A stretch of DNA of 64,000 nucleotides from Bacteroidota bacterium (GCA_016715505.1 JADJZY010000007.1:124001-188000), one strand, 5' to 3'. Counted from the first letter of the stretch, positions 27,907 to 38,374 are shown. Notes: a model not told the origin generated them from the letters alone. Numbers and translations are program-made.

Positions 27907-29049
27907 TTAAGCGCTTAAAATATCACGGGCGATCACCAATTTTTGAATTTCACTGGTTCCTTCTCCGATGGTACATAATTTAGAGTCGCGATAATATTTT
28001 TCAACCGGAAAATCCTTGGTATAACCATATCCACCAAATATTTGCACAGCTTCTGTGGCCACTCGTACCGAAACTTCTGAGGCATAATATTTGGCAATGG
28101 CACTTTGTCGGGTTACTTTTTCACCACGCATAATTAAATCGGCAGCCTGCATAATCAATAATTCCGCAGCTTCAATCTGAGTAGCCATATCAGCTAATTT
28201 CCATTGTATTGCCTGGAAATTTGCAATAGGTTGATCAAATTGCTCACGTTCTTTGGCATATTTAACTGAAGCTTCGAAGGCACCTTTAGCAATTCCTAAG
28301 GCCAAGGCCGCGATGGAAATACGTCCGCCGTCCAAAATTTTCATGGATTGTTTGAATCCTTCTCCTACTTCACCCAAACGCTGATCATCGGAAATCCGGC
28401 AATTGTCAAAAACCAATTCGCAGGTCTCAGAGGCACGCATGCCCAGCTTATTTTCTTTTTTACCCGCACTGAAACCAGGCGTTCCTTTTTCAATAGCAAA
28501 GGCCGTAATATTGTTTTTTGACCGAGGTTCGCCCGTGCGACAAAGCACAACAGCCACATCTCCAGTTTTGCCATGGGTTATCCAGTTTTTGGTGCCGTTA
28601 ATGACCCATTCGTTCCCTTCTTTAACGGCCACACAGCGCATATTTCCGGCATCAGAACCCGTGTTGGCTTCAGTTAAACCCCATGCGCCTATCCATTCAC
28701 CACTAGCCAGTTTAGGAATATATTTTTGTTTGATGGCTTCACTGCCAAATTTATAAATATGATTGGTGCACAAAGAATTGTGAGCTGCTACCGAAAGGCC
28801 AATGGATCCGCATACTTTGGCAATTTCACTCACTACAGTTACGTATTCGAAATAACCCATTCCTGAGCCACCTAATTCGGTGGGTATTAATACACCCATC
28901 AAACCCAATTCACCCAATTTGCGAAATACTTCCACCGGGAACTCCTGCGACTCATCCCATTCCATCATTTTAGGACGTATGTTTTTATCCGCGAAATCAC
29001 GTACCATGTCCGCAATCTGTCCTTGTAGTTCCGTTTGTGCAAAATTCAT
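27907..29049 (-). CDS. Acyl-CoA dehydrogenase
   Basis: A 380-residue FAD enzyme that makes the trans-2-enoyl-CoA in fatty-acid or branched-chain amino-acid breakdown. Family signatures are present: GAWGLTEANTGSDAGNM (FAD/substrate loop), WVINGTKNWITHG, the QFDQPIANFQAIQWKLADM helix, QIFGGYGYTKDFPVEKYYRD, and the catalytic glutamate in IGEGTSEIQK near residue 365. Length and motif spacing suit short-chain or isovaleryl-type members. It is 12 bp after the HhH gene and is the last gene of a three-gene minus-strand operon. Confidence 0.95.
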   Translation of the reverse strand: MNFAQTELQGQIADMVRDFADKNIRPKMMEWDESQEFPVEVFRKLGELGLMGVLIPTELGGSGMGYFEYVTVVSEIAKVCGSIGLSVAAHNSLCTNHIYKFGSEAIKQKYIPKLASGEWIGAWGLTEANTGSDAGNMRCVAVKEGNEWVINGTKNWITHGKTGDVAVVLCRTGEPRSKNNITAFAIEKGTPGFSAGKKENKLGMRASETCELVFDNCRISDDQRLGEVGEGFKQSMKILDGGRISIAALALGIAKGAFEASVKYAKEREQFDQPIANFQAIQWKLADMATQIEAAELLIMQAADLIMRGEKVTRQSAIAKYYASEVSVRVATEAVQIFGGYGYTKDFPVEKYYRDSKLCTIGEGTSEIQKLVIARDILSA

Positions 29050-29061
29050 AGTGAAAGCTTT

Positions 29062-29919
29062 TTATTGAAGCATTAAGTAAGGTGCAATTTTACGAAAAAT
29101 TTCTTCATTCATCAATTCAATTTCCTTAAGCTCATTCAGGTTATTCAATTGATACTGTTTCGTTTTCCGAAGCGCACAAATTGCATCTGCCAAAGCGCCC
29201 TTTAGGTATGGATGGGCATTCATTTCCTGAAAGGTGGCTTCGTTCAGATTTATTTTGCGAACCAAGCGGGGATTTATGCGAATCCATTTTTTAAATTGAT
29301 CAAATTGCTCGGGCTTGATACTTTTTATTTCTAGTAGTTGATCGGGTCTGACAAATCCACCCAATTGTTTCTTGTATTGTACAATTTGTCGCGCCGTATA
29401 GGCTCCAATCATGGGCAGGGCAATCAGTTCTGTCGTATCGGCTGTATTTAGTTCCACCATCTGCGGTTCAGGCTTTTTATAAGCAGGGGTTTCATCCGGA
29501 ATTTGAACAAAATCTTTGAGTTGTTCATATTCTTCGGGCCTTAAACCATATAGTTTTTCGAATGAAGCGGCCCGGTAAAAATGCCCACCTTTGCGCCGGT
29601 AGTTCATCAGGGTAGCGATGAGTTTATGGCGCATCCCCATTCCTACAAACCCGGCCGAATCCAGGGTGTTGGGATTAAATACGAAGGGTTTAAGGACCGA
29701 GATTTGCCCGCTACTGCGCGCATGTTCAAAGGAATCTGCTTTCATTTGATTCAGTAAAACCTGACAATCATTGAAGCTGAGTGCAGATTTAGTATTTGCC
29801 CAAACAGGCAATAAAAAGCGGAGCAGTAAAACAAGGGAAATTGCCAGGAGGAGTATTGCATAGGCACGTCTCATCCATTTGCCCATCGCAAAATACTCCT
29901 TAAGGAGTTGTTTCATCAT
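29062..29919 (-). CDS. Helix-hairpin-helix (ComEA-like) protein with N-terminal membrane anchor
   Basis: A 285-residue protein with one transmembrane helix (about residues 18-38, AYAILLLAISLVLLLRFLLP) and three helix-hairpin-helix repeats of the ComEA type further on (ELNTADTTELIALPMIGAYTA, KINLNEATFQEM, and one in the RAASFEKLYGLRPEEY region). ComEA homologues bind DNA without sequence preference during uptake; many Bacteroidota have such proteins of unproven role. It sits 27 bp after fabD and 12 bp before the acyl-CoA dehydrogenase, though its function is unrelated to lipid metabolism. Confidence 0.82.
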   Translation of the reverse strand: MMKQLLKEYFAMGKWMRRAYAILLLAISLVLLLRFLLPVWANTKSALSFNDCQVLLNQMKADSFEHARSSGQISVLKPFVFNPNTLDSAGFVGMGMRHKLIATLMNYRRKGGHFYRAASFEKLYGLRPEEYEQLKDFVQIPDETPAYKKPEPQMVELNTADTTELIALPMIGAYTARQIVQYKKQLGGFVRPDQLLEIKSIKPEQFDQFKKWIRINPRLVRKINLNEATFQEMNAHPYLKGALADAICALRKTKQYQLNNLNELKEIELMNEEIFRKIAPYLMLQ

Positions 29920-29946
29920 AAAATTTCGTTCAGTTCAGAAACGAAA

Positions 29947-30829
29947 TTAAGAAATTCCCTCGGTTTCGGCTTCTTTATAAATTTTTTTAATCAATCCTTG
30001 TAGTACACTGCCCGGACCAATTTCCGTAAAATGGGTAGCACCATCTTCTACCATTTGAAGCACGCTTTGGGTCCAACGCACGGGTGATGTCAATTGCTGA
30101 ATGAGATTTTGTTGGATTTCGGCTGGATCAGATATCGCACGAGCCGTTACATTTTGGTAAACCGGGCAAATTGGTGTGAGAAAAGGTGTTTCCAAAATGG
30201 CCTGGGCCAATTCTGCTTTTGCCGGTTCCATCAAAGGTGAATGGAAAGCCCCACCAACCGGTAAAACCAAGGCACGTTTTGCGCCGGCTTCCTTCATTTT
30301 CTCGCAGGCTATTTCAATACCTTTTATACTGCCCGAAATAACGAGTTGCCCCGGACAATTATAATTAGCTGCTACGACGACTTCATCAGTGATGCTTGCA
30401 CAAACTTCTTCAACCTTCGCATCATCCAGATTAAGCACTGCGGCCATGGTACTCGGATTGATTTCGCAGGCTTTTTGCATGGCATTTGCCCGAATGGAAA
30501 CCAGCTTCAGGGCTTCTTCAAACTGCAGGGTGCCATTGGCTACCAAGGCCGAAAACTCACCCAAAGAATGGCCTGCAACCATATCCGGCTTTAAACCTTC
30601 GGTGGTTAGGAATAAGATCACGGAATGTAAAAAAACAGCAGGCTGAGTCACTTTGGTTTGTTTAAGGTCTTCGGCGCTACCTTCAAATAAAATATCTGAA
30701 ATATTGAATCCGAGGATTTCGTTGGCCCGATGAAACAATTCACGTGCCTGTTCATTATTCTGATATAAATCACTTACCCATACCCGGAAACTGCGAACCT
30801 TGTCCGGGAAATACCATTGCTCTTTTCAT
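29947..30829 (-). CDS. fabD: Malonyl-CoA:ACP transacylase FabD (one frameshift)
   Basis: Loads malonyl groups on acyl carrier protein for fatty-acid synthesis. The true start is the ATG at 30829, giving MKRAMVFPGQGSQFPGMG. A one-base shift near 30775 then breaks the frame, and the open part runs from 30738. The catalytic serine is in VAGHSLGEFSAL (near residue 87), the histidine in GGAFHSPLM (near 195), and QGSQ forms the oxyanion hole. Apart from the break the protein (about 293 residues) is complete, so I read the shift as a sequence error: the gene is essential in most bacteria. First gene of the minus-strand operon, divergent from dnaK. Confidence 0.9.
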
Positions 30830-31090
30830 ACTAAACCGCTTTTTTGAGGCGCTAAAATAATACTGAATGAACAAAATTTCTGTTTCATTTACCATCAACC
30901 ATCCTTTTCAGTAGCCCGTTTCGTGCTTAAAACTGATTTGACTTTCGCCTAAATGGGGGTTAAAACCTTGGAAATTTTGAATAAAGTCATAGAAATTATG
31001 CCAAAAGGTCAAAAAGTGACATCATTTCCTGAAAAAACGGGTGGCATGAAACTTGTCAGAAGACACCCACAAGCATTTAAACAATTTAAT

Positions 31091-32995
31091 ATGGGAAAAA
31101 TAATAGGTATCGATCTGGGCACAACCAACTCTTGTGTCAGCGTGATGGAAGGAAACGAACCGGTAGTCATTGCAAATGATGAAGGAAAAAGAACCACCCC
31201 CTCAGTGGTTGGTTTTTTGAAAAATGGTGAGCGCAAAATTGGCGATCCGGCAAAGCGTCAGGCCATTACCAACCCGGTTAACACCATCATGAGTATCAAA
31301 CGCTTCATGGGGCGCCGATTTGATGAAGTCGCTGAAGAAATCAAACAAAGTTCTTATAAAATCGTGAAGGGTGACAACAACACCCCTCGCGTGGATATTG
31401 ATGGTCGATTGTACACACCGCAGGAAATATCGGCGATGGTGTTGCAGAAAATGAAAAAAACTGCCGAAGATTTTCTGGGTCAGGAAGTGACTGAAGCAGT
31501 TATTACTGTGCCGGCTTATTTTAATGATGCACAACGTCAGGCCACAAAAGAAGCTGGTGAAATTGCCGGTTTAACGGTAAAACGTATCATCAATGAGCCA
31601 ACTGCTGCGGCATTAGCTTATGGGATGGATAAAAAAAATACTGATTCTAAGATTGTGGTCTTTGATTTAGGAGGCGGTACGTTTGACGTTTCTGTTTTGG
31701 AATTGGGTGATGGTGTTTTCGAGGTAAAATCTACCAATGGAGATACCCATCTCGGTGGGGATGATTTTGACAAAGCAGTGATGGATTGGTTAGCAGATGA
31801 ATTTAAGGCGGAAGAAAATGTAGATTTAAGAAAGGATCCAATGAGCTGGCAACGATTGAAAGAAGCTGCCGAAAAAGCAAAAATTGAATTGTCCTCTTCT
31901 ACCGAAACAGAAATCAACCTCCCATATATTACGGCTATTGATAATGTGCCGAAACACTTGGTGAAGAAGTTGACCCGCGCCAAATTCGAACAATTGGTCG
32001 ATTCTTTGGTAGAACGTACATTGGAGCCTTGTCGCAAAGCCTTAAAGGATGCAGGCATTTCTGCTGCAGAATTGGATGAAGTGATTCTGGTTGGAGGAAG
32101 TACCCGTATTCCAAAGATTCAGGAAGTGGTTGAAAAATTCTTTGGCAAAAAACCCAATAAAGGTGTTAATCCGGATGAGGTTGTTGCCATTGGCGCATCC
32201 ATTCAAGGGGGCGTTTTGACCGGAGAAGTGAAAGATGTTTTGTTATTGGATGTGACTCCACTTTCTCTGGGTATTGAAACCCTGGGTGGCGTATTTACCA
32301 AGCTGATTGAAAGCAATACAACCATCCCTACGAAAAAATCGGAGACCTTCTCTACTGCCGCTGAAAATCAACCAAGTGTAGAGATCAATGTATTGCAGGG
32401 AGAAAGACCTATGGCTAAGGATAATAAAAATCTGGGCCGGTTTATTCTCGACGGTATTCCACCGGCACCTCGTGGTGTTCCGCAAATTGAAGTGACTTTT
32501 GATATTGACGCAAATGGAATTCTTCAGGTAAGTGCATTGGATAAAGGAACAGGTAAAAAACAAAATATCCGCATCGAAGCAGGTTCAGGATTGAGCAAAG
32601 AAGAAATCGAAAAAATGAAGAATGATGCCAGAATGAATGAAGATGCCGATAAGAAGTTGCGCGAAGAAATTGAAAAGGTAAATATGGCCGATAGTCAGAT
32701 TTTTAATAGCGAAAAGCAGTTGAAAGACTATGGCGATAAACTACCGGAAGATAAAAAAGCCAATATTGAACAAGCCTTGAGTAATTTAAAAACAGCTCAT
32801 GGGGCCAAAGATCTTGCTGGAATCGACGCAGGTTTAGAAGCCTTAAATCAGGCATGGCAAGCGGCTAGTGAGGAACTTTACAAAGCAATGAACGAGCAAC
32901 AGGGTCAACCGGGAGGAGCTCCTGGCGCTGAGTCGACAGCTAACAATGCCGCATCGGATGAAGTGCAGGATGCGGAGATTGTAGAGGAAAAATAG
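31091..32995 (+). CDS. dnaK: Molecular chaperone DnaK (Hsp70)
   Basis: The 634-residue Hsp70 chaperone. I chose the ATG at 31091, which gives the conserved start MGKIIGIDLGTTNS; the frame is open for 46 codons upstream, but these are probably leader. ATPase motifs are IDLGTTNSCVSVMEG, VVFDLGGGTFDVSVLE and ILVGGSTRIPKIQ; the linker DVLLLDVTPLSLGIET and the substrate-binding domain follow, and the tail ends in an acidic EVQDAEIVEEK. No grpE or dnaJ is adjacent, and I see no CIRCE element in the 260-bp upstream gap. A terminator follows at 33081. Confidence 0.98.
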   Translation: MGKIIGIDLGTTNSCVSVMEGNEPVVIANDEGKRTTPSVVGFLKNGERKIGDPAKRQAITNPVNTIMSIKRFMGRRFDEVAEEIKQSSYKIVKGDNNTPRVDIDGRLYTPQEISAMVLQKMKKTAEDFLGQEVTEAVITVPAYFNDAQRQATKEAGEIAGLTVKRIINEPTAAALAYGMDKKNTDSKIVVFDLGGGTFDVSVLELGDGVFEVKSTNGDTHLGGDDFDKAVMDWLADEFKAEENVDLRKDPMSWQRLKEAAEKAKIELSSSTETEINLPYITAIDNVPKHLVKKLTRAKFEQLVDSLVERTLEPCRKALKDAGISAAELDEVILVGGSTRIPKIQEVVEKFFGKKPNKGVNPDEVVAIGASIQGGVLTGEVKDVLLLDVTPLSLGIETLGGVFTKLIESNTTIPTKKSETFSTAAENQPSVEINVLQGERPMAKDNKNLGRFILDGIPPAPRGVPQIEVTFDIDANGILQVSALDKGTGKKQNIRIEAGSGLSKEEIEKMKNDARMNEDADKKLREEIEKVNMADSQIFNSEKQLKDYGDKLPEDKKANIEQALSNLKTAHGAKDLAGIDAGLEALNQAWQAASEELYKAMNEQQGQPGGAPGAESTANNAASDEVQDAEIVEEK

Positions 32996-33080
32996 TTTAC
33001 GACAATTCAATCAAGTCGTAATCGGTTTGAGCTGAATGGCGACAGAATTAGACGACGAATGTAGATAGGCAAAAAGTATA

Positions 33081-33115
33081 AAAATAACCGTTCATCAGGG
33101 CGGTTATTTTTATTT
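33081..33115. terminator. Terminator between dnaK and the convergent CotH gene
   Basis: A 10-bp stem AAAATAACCG/CGGTTATTTT around a 10-base loop, followed by a T-rich tract; with A-rich sequence on the left it can serve both converging genes. Confidence 0.85.
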
Positions 33116-33152
33116 GTATAAAGGTATGTTTACAGGAAATACGTTCTTAAAT

Positions 33153-35267
33153 CTATTCAGCCTTGATTAATTTAATCATAAAATTTTCATTTTCCTTGCT
33201 CAATTGCAGGAAGTACATACCCGGTAGCAATTTGTCCGTTTGCAGATTTAAATGATTGTCCTGGATGATTTGTTTTTCACTATAGATTAGTTGTCCGCTA
33301 ATGGAACGCCATTCGATATTGACCACCTGATCATTCCAATATTCCGGCATGGAAATATTGACTTCGTTCTGAAATGGATTCGGAGAAACCAAAATTTCCT
33401 GATTGCTTGAATGATATAACCATTGCACCGGACTATAGGTTACTTCTCCCTGAATTCCTGTCAGCTTTAAACGATAAGCATTTGGGCCATTTTGAAGAGG
33501 AAGTGAGAGACACTGATAGTTATTTTTTTCATCTGCCTGCAGGAAACATATTGCTTCGAAATCACTACTGCGACTGTATTCCACCTGAAACAAGTCGTAA
33601 TCGCCTGGCCGATCAATGAGCCATTCTGCCCTGGCCGCATTTTGATGTTTGCTCACGATGAAATGTTTTAAACCATTTGAAAGTGCCAGATTATAATTGT
33701 TTAGTCCGGGGGTGATTTGACTATTTCGACTCACAAACCAATGATTGCCATCTTCGTTGTTCAAATTCGTTTGGATCAACGATAAAGAACAGGCCGTATC
33801 CGGAGGAATCGGCGGCCAGGGAGCCTGGTTGGAATAGCGCACACTATCCATCACACAACCAGCAGCATTTAACACACTGATGAGGTGGCCCGATGCTTGA
33901 AGGTTAAATGAACCGATGCTGGGCAATGTTCCACTAAAGGCGGGAAAAGAAGCCGGTAATTGACTGCTTTGAGAAGCAATACAGGCAAAGATACCTGGTT
34001 GTAATGTGTAGTCAGGTAAATGAACCTGCTGACTATCAATCACCAAAATAACTTCATTTAACCGGATTGAATCACTGGCTGTAGAAAACAATTCTATAAA
34101 ATCCCCGCTCGCATTTTGCTGACCATCAAATCCCAATTCATTCAACACAATTTTTCCGGTATCGGCTGTGCAAGCGTTGGCGCTTTTTTGAGCGGTCAAT
34201 TGAAGGTCGAAACTGATATCTGAACTGCTCAGGTCGCTTTGATGTATTTCCACCGCAATGATATTTTTTCCTTTTTGTAAGGGGGTGATTGTTGGAAAAA
34301 ATGGGTTAAAGGTACTTTCGTCAACTCCGGCAATGGCGGTGAGTGCAAAGGTGTTATAAGTGATATTCCCGTTGGGCAAATTGCTTCGTAAAAGTTCTAC
34401 CCCATTTAAATAAACCACGGCGCCATCATCACATTTCAGATTGACCTGCAAGCCCTGATACAAGGCAGGCGTATCAATGTTAAAATACTTCCTGAAATAG
34501 GTGGTGGTGTATTTGTTGGAGGCATTGCTACCGTAACTTACAACAGTAGTTTCATCGCCGTCGCCATATCCTAATTCCGCGACACCATTTGGCCAAACAA
34601 TATTTTGGCTGGTATCGGTTTTCCAGCTTGGATATTGAATATTCTGGTCCTGTCCATTATCCCGAAACTGCCAAAAACTATTGGTAGGAACCAGGGTCGT
34701 GGTTTGACTATTATTGATAAAAACGGTAAGCATCGCTGAATCAGTCAGGCCGGCATTGTCGGAGACGATTAATAGGACCGGATGAGGACCGGGCGTGGTG
34801 AAGGAACGGCTTACCTGGGTTGTGCTGTCGTTGGCAAGGCCATTGCCCCAAACCCAGGTGGTTTTTATGATTTGTCGGCCATCAAAAGCCATACTGCCCG
34901 AAGCATTAAAATGAATGGCCGTGTTGACGTTTGCAGACCACTGATTAGCCTGAATTTTTGCCAAAGGATTTTTGCCGATGTGCCATGTTCTTTGGTCGGT
35001 GTCAATAAAACCGTCGGCATCGGTCACCTTCAGCGTGAGGGTGTAAATGCCGGAACTATCGGCTGTAAAAATATAGTCCTGACTGTTACTCAACACCGAA
35101 TCCGGATTCAGATACCATTGAAAACTCAAGCCGGATTGATTGTCGGAGCTGTTGATACCACTCACTGAAATTTGAACAGGCAAACTTTCTAGTGGTCCCA
35201 TCAGGCTGTCTTTGATTACTGCTTGTGGGGGTAAATATGGGGAGTCCGTTTCCCGGGTTTCCACCAA
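33153..35267 (-). CDS. CotH/lamin-tail secreted protein, C-terminal part with T9SS sorting domain
   Basis: The C-terminal half (about 700 residues) of the protein that starts at 37581. It begins in a bacterial Ig/PKD-like region (SISGINSSDNQSG, then FTADSSGIYTLTLKVTDADG), passes a second PKD-like domain, a carbohydrate-binding-like jelly roll (YFRKYFNIDTPALYQGLQVNLKC...), a third lamin-tail domain (IVLNELGFDGQQNASGDFIEL), and ends with a T9SS type A sorting domain (ILVSPNPFQNEVNI ... LLPGMYFLQL). A one-base shift between about 35237 and 35267 separates it from the upstream fragment. Confidence 0.8.
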   Translation of the reverse strand: MVETRETDSPYLPPQAVIKDSLMGPLESLPVQISVSGINSSDNQSGLSFQWYLNPDSVLSNSQDYIFTADSSGIYTLTLKVTDADGFIDTDQRTWHIGKNPLAKIQANQWSANVNTAIHFNASGSMAFDGRQIIKTTWVWGNGLANDSTTQVSRSFTTPGPHPVLLIVSDNAGLTDSAMLTVFINNSQTTTLVPTNSFWQFRDNGQDQNIQYPSWKTDTSQNIVWPNGVAELGYGDGDETTVVSYGSNASNKYTTTYFRKYFNIDTPALYQGLQVNLKCDDGAVVYLNGVELLRSNLPNGNITYNTFALTAIAGVDESTFNPFFPTITPLQKGKNIIAVEIHQSDLSSSDISFDLQLTAQKSANACTADTGKIVLNELGFDGQQNASGDFIELFSTASDSIRLNEVILVIDSQQVHLPDYTLQPGIFACIASQSSQLPASFPAFSGTLPSIGSFNLQASGHLISVLNAAGCVMDSVRYSNQAPWPPIPPDTACSLSLIQTNLNNEDGNHWFVSRNSQITPGLNNYNLALSNGLKHFIVSKHQNAARAEWLIDRPGDYDLFQVEYSRSSDFEAICFLQADEKNNYQCLSLPLQNGPNAYRLKLTGIQGEVTYSPVQWLYHSSNQEILVSPNPFQNEVNISMPEYWNDQVVNIEWRSISGQLIYSEKQIIQDNHLNLQTDKLLPGMYFLQLSKENENFMIKLIKAE

Positions 35268-37581
35268 TATTCGGACTCAAGCTCCAGGAACCACCTAAAT
35301 TGTTATCGAGGTTGAGGTCGCTGAGTTGAAGCGATTTGCCGGTAGAATCGAGGATGGATGGCCAGGGACTTGAAGCTTGAAATTGCACCAAATCAATGAG
35401 GCAACCTTGGGGATTTTCCAAGGCAATCACATCTCCCGAAGCAGAGAATCCAAAAGGAAATTGAGTTTGGGCCAAATTGGAAATATTGGAATAGGTTTGT
35501 TTAAATCCATTGGTATCATTGCTGATGACCAAATAGGACTGAGCGGCAATTTGTACATTCGGCAGCACAAAAGCATTGGATGCATCGCGAATGACCCAAT
35601 TTTGGAGAGCAACAGACTGAGATTGAGGGTTGTAAATTTCTATCCAATCGCCGGGGTCTATGCCTGCGCCTGCAATTGGGAAAATCTCTGAAATGACTAA
35701 TGGGGCGGCCAGAGCGCAGGAGTCTACAAAATTATTCTCTAAGCCCGGGCTTCCATTTGCACTACTTCGTGTAAACCAGCTGCCAGCCAGATTATTGTTC
35801 ATGGCTGCTGATTTGAGTTCGAGCGATCGGCCAAAACCATCGGCCAGATAGGGCCAGGGGAAACTATCGGCGTATTGCACGGTATCAATGGGTGTGCCAC
35901 GAGCAGAACTGAGTGTAATCCTAGATGATTTATTGCTCAGATTCCGGAAATATTGTCCGAAAGGCGCGAAGCCGTATCTGGTCTGAAAGGCCAGGCTGTC
36001 GGATGCAAGAACGATTAATTCACCCGGATTGAGCAGATGATTCGGAAATACATAAGAAATCCCATTCGAGAAAAAATAGCCTTGCATTTGAATCGGGTTT
36101 CCGCCGGCATTTTTTAGTTCAATGAATTCAAATTTTCGGTCACCGTTGGTGCTTCCGTCACTGATGGGGTTATACATGATTTCATTAATGAGGAGTGGGC
36201 TTACGGGGTCGGTATTACAGGCGCCGGAATAGGGCAGATTGGCATCGAGCCAAAGCAAGCGGGCTGCCAGCCAGGTTTTTAAATAATCAATTTCCGATTG
36301 ATAAGTGGTACGCGATTGCCATCCTGCCGGAGAACTAAAATAATTACTTCCTAAAGTGGCATATTTGGCTTGTTCCCGCACATTGGATTCAAGCATGGGG
36401 GCGGCGAGTGAGTCAATGAGCGCGAATAAAACGGTTTGATCCAAGGGGCCGCCAGCTTGTCTAAGGGCCTGCCATCGTTGCCCCAATAAACAACGATAAT
36501 TCATGTCCTGGAACATCCATTTCTGATAATAAAAGGGCCCATCTGCCAGGGATTGACCACGATTGGTAAAAAATACGTCGGTGCGCCAGGCATCAAAACC
36601 TGAATGATTCCCATAACCCAAATCGTGATCCCAAATAGGGCCTGACTGAATTTTACCGCCACGGTCTTTAAAATAGTACATACTGGAAGCTAACATGTCC
36701 AGATTTCCTGCTAGTTCATGTAAAAGATGTTGATCTGTGAAGCTCAATACATCAATGTATTTGGCATAGCCGTTTAAGGGATCTTGCCATACTGCGGGGG
36801 CCGCGTTCATTAAAATTTCCAGAGAATCCAGGGTATTTTTCAGATAAGCCTTCTGAGCCTGGGTGATATTGGTTTCATTGGGATAATGATATTGGTAGCG
36901 GCTATAACCATTTACAGAAGTCCATGATGTATTGTTGGTGCCAGAATTTTTATCAATCTTATAAATATAGCCGCCACTGAGTGCTGAGCCAGTGCTATCT
37001 GAGGGAGTCATTTCCTGCAAATCGACCCTGTTTTCATCCTGTTTGATTTTTTCCATGAGGTGGTAAACACCGATGTATTGTCCGTTGAGGATTACTTCGC
37101 AGGGAAAGGACTTGGCAGAGGGCCGTCCAATTCGTTTGGATATTTCGGCACTGAGTGCATTTCGAATGAGTGTTTTATCATACACATAGGCATTTAAAAT
37201 CCAATCGTTTTCTTTAGGCATGCCCAAAAGCGATACATTATTGTTAGCCCCTGCTGCGGTAATCGTTTCGAAGCCGAATGAGAATTTTCCGAGGTTTGAA
37301 CTCCACTGGGAGGAAGAGCCTCTACGTTCAATACCAATTCTGCCGTTATAGTTCAAATACAGCGCAACAGAAGTATCTGCGAGATAGTTTCGTTGACCTG
37401 CCCCGCGAAAGATGAGTTTCATATTGCCGAAACGTTTGGGGTCGTCCACTACGGCTTGATTTCCATCCATTTGAATGACGACCAAAGGTAAATTGGAAGA
37501 AGCGGGTAATTGGGCCCAGGAGGGTTTACAAAACAGGGATAAAAAAGTGAGGAGGAAGCCGAAAGAATATCCTTTATTCAT
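35086..37581 (-). CDS. Secreted CotH-kinase-domain protein with lamin-tail domains (N-terminal part)
   Basis: N-terminal half of an approximately 1475-residue T9SS cargo. It has a signal peptide (GFLLTFLSLFCKPSWAQ), then a CotH spore-coat-kinase-like domain (GIERRGSSSQW, NDWILNAYVYDKTLIRN, VYHLMEKIKQDENRVDL, and the metal-binding GPIWDHDLGYGN near residue 310). Lamin-tail domains follow (LLINEIMYNPIS...FEFIELKNAGG and LVISEIFPI...DWIEIYNP). CotH-type proteins phosphorylate proteins in spore formers, but their substrates in Bacteroidota are unknown. True coding ends near 35250; the remaining 160 bp to 35086 are read in the wrong frame. Confidence 0.85.
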   Translation of the reverse strand: MNKGYSFGFLLTFLSLFCKPSWAQLPASSNLPLVVIQMDGNQAVVDDPKRFGNMKLIFRGAGQRNYLADTSVALYLNYNGRIGIERRGSSSQWSSNLGKFSFGFETITAAGANNNVSLLGMPKENDWILNAYVYDKTLIRNALSAEISKRIGRPSAKSFPCEVILNGQYIGVYHLMEKIKQDENRVDLQEMTPSDSTGSALSGGYIYKIDKNSGTNNTSWTSVNGYSRYQYHYPNETNITQAQKAYLKNTLDSLEILMNAAPAVWQDPLNGYAKYIDVLSFTDQHLLHELAGNLDMLASSMYYFKDRGGKIQSGPIWDHDLGYGNHSGFDAWRTDVFFTNRGQSLADGPFYYQKWMFQDMNYRCLLGQRWQALRQAGGPLDQTVLFALIDSLAAPMLESNVREQAKYATLGSNYFSSPAGWQSRTTYQSEIDYLKTWLAARLLWLDANLPYSGACNTDPVSPLLINEIMYNPISDGSTNGDRKFEFIELKNAGGNPIQMQGYFFSNGISYVFPNHLLNPGELIVLASDSLAFQTRYGFAPFGQYFRNLSNKSSRITLSSARGTPIDTVQYADSFPWPYLADGFGRSLELKSAAMNNNLAGSWFTRSSANGSPGLENNFVDSCALAAPLVISEIFPIAGAGIDPGDWIEIYNPQSQSVALQNWVIRDASNAFVLPNVQIAAQSYLVISNDTNGFKQTYSNISNLAQTQFPFGFSASGDVIALENPQGCLIDLVQFQASSPWPSILDSTGKSLQLSDLNLDNNLGGSWSLSPNIGGNPGNGLPIFTPTSSNQRQPDGTTRKFACSNFSEWYQQLRQSIRLEFSMVSESGFGVE

Positions 37582-37957
37582 AACAAAATGGAGTGTATTG
37601 GGTTTTTTGCAATTGACAAATGTGTCATTCTTTGTCTTTTACAAGAATCTCAATTCCTCAAGCAGCAAACCTTATGCCGCAGATGGGGAAGAAGAAGAAT
37701 TTCTCCAAAAATAAATAAATATATTTATAATATGAATATAGTATATATGTAATTACTTCTTTTCGTATTAAATAGCAAATACACTTTAAAAATGAGCAAA
37801 TATTGCTTTTGTTACAACAATAGTTGGTACAGTTTTTGGAACTCTGCCTAGATTCTTTTGAAAGTGCGATTTTCCCACTTCAAAAATTTGTTGACTTGCA
37901 CAAATATGCGATTTAGGAAGAGAACATCATCAGTAAAAAAACATTAATATATACAAC
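37582..37957. other. AT-rich divergent promoter region
   Basis: About 375 bp between the divergent CotH gene and the first giant repeat protein. It includes a very AT-rich part (37705-37760) and no convincing gene; the short open frame over its left half is a shadow of the CotH start. Promoters for both genes must lie here, but I could not assign a clear TAnnTTTG/TTG pair. Confidence 0.4.
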
Positions 37958-38374
37958 ATGAAACAGTTTCTAACCACGTTACTAGTTATTCTTGCGATTC
38001 AGCAAACCCGGGCACAGGTCTCGGGAACAGTTTTTCGGGATTTGAATGCCAACGGCAGCAAAGAAAACAATGCCAGCTTTAATGAAGTAGGCATGAAAGA
38101 TGTGACCGTGAAAGCTTATGATGCCTCTGGGGCAGAAGTCGGTTCTACTACCTCCTCCTCTACCGGTGCTTATTCATTTACCGGACTGACTTTACCCTTA
38201 AGAATTGAATTTACCAATTTTGGAAGCGCGAGCTTGCACCCTGCTGCAAACGGATCCAACAATACCAGTAGTGTACAGTTTTATACTGCGGCTACTTCAA
38301 GCGCTGATTTTGCCGTGAATAATCCGGCACATTACAGCCAGACCACCCGGATTTGGTTACACCGAAACATTTAA
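37958..38374 (+). CDS. Giant SdrD-like adhesin 1, N-terminal fragment
   Basis: Start of the first giant surface protein (about 2340 residues over 37958-44983 when two frameshifts are corrected). It has a signal peptide (FLTTLLVILAIQQTRAQ) and one degenerate Cna-B/SdrD-like domain (VSGTVFRDLNANGSKENN...). The frame is lost at about 38348, where ACCACCCGG needs one more C to read ...TTPDLVTPKHLTGDPF... into the next fragment. The domain order is the same as in the paralog at 48894. Confidence 0.82.
   Translation: MKQFLTTLLVILAIQQTRAQVSGTVFRDLNANGSKENNASFNEVGMKDVTVKAYDASGAEVGSTTSSSTGAYSFTGLTLPLRIEFTNFGSASLHPAANGSNNTSSVQFYTAATSSADFAVNNPAHYSQTTRIWLHRNI

Noticed and set aside
30953..31090. 46-codon N-terminal extension of DnaK
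   Set aside because: DnaK begins at MGKIIGIDLGTTNS in all relatives I know; the upstream codons show no similarity and no targeting signal.
37475..37714. 79-residue open frame before adhesin 1
   Set aside because: It overlaps the CotH start antisense, has no signal or domain, and ends in low-complexity Glu.
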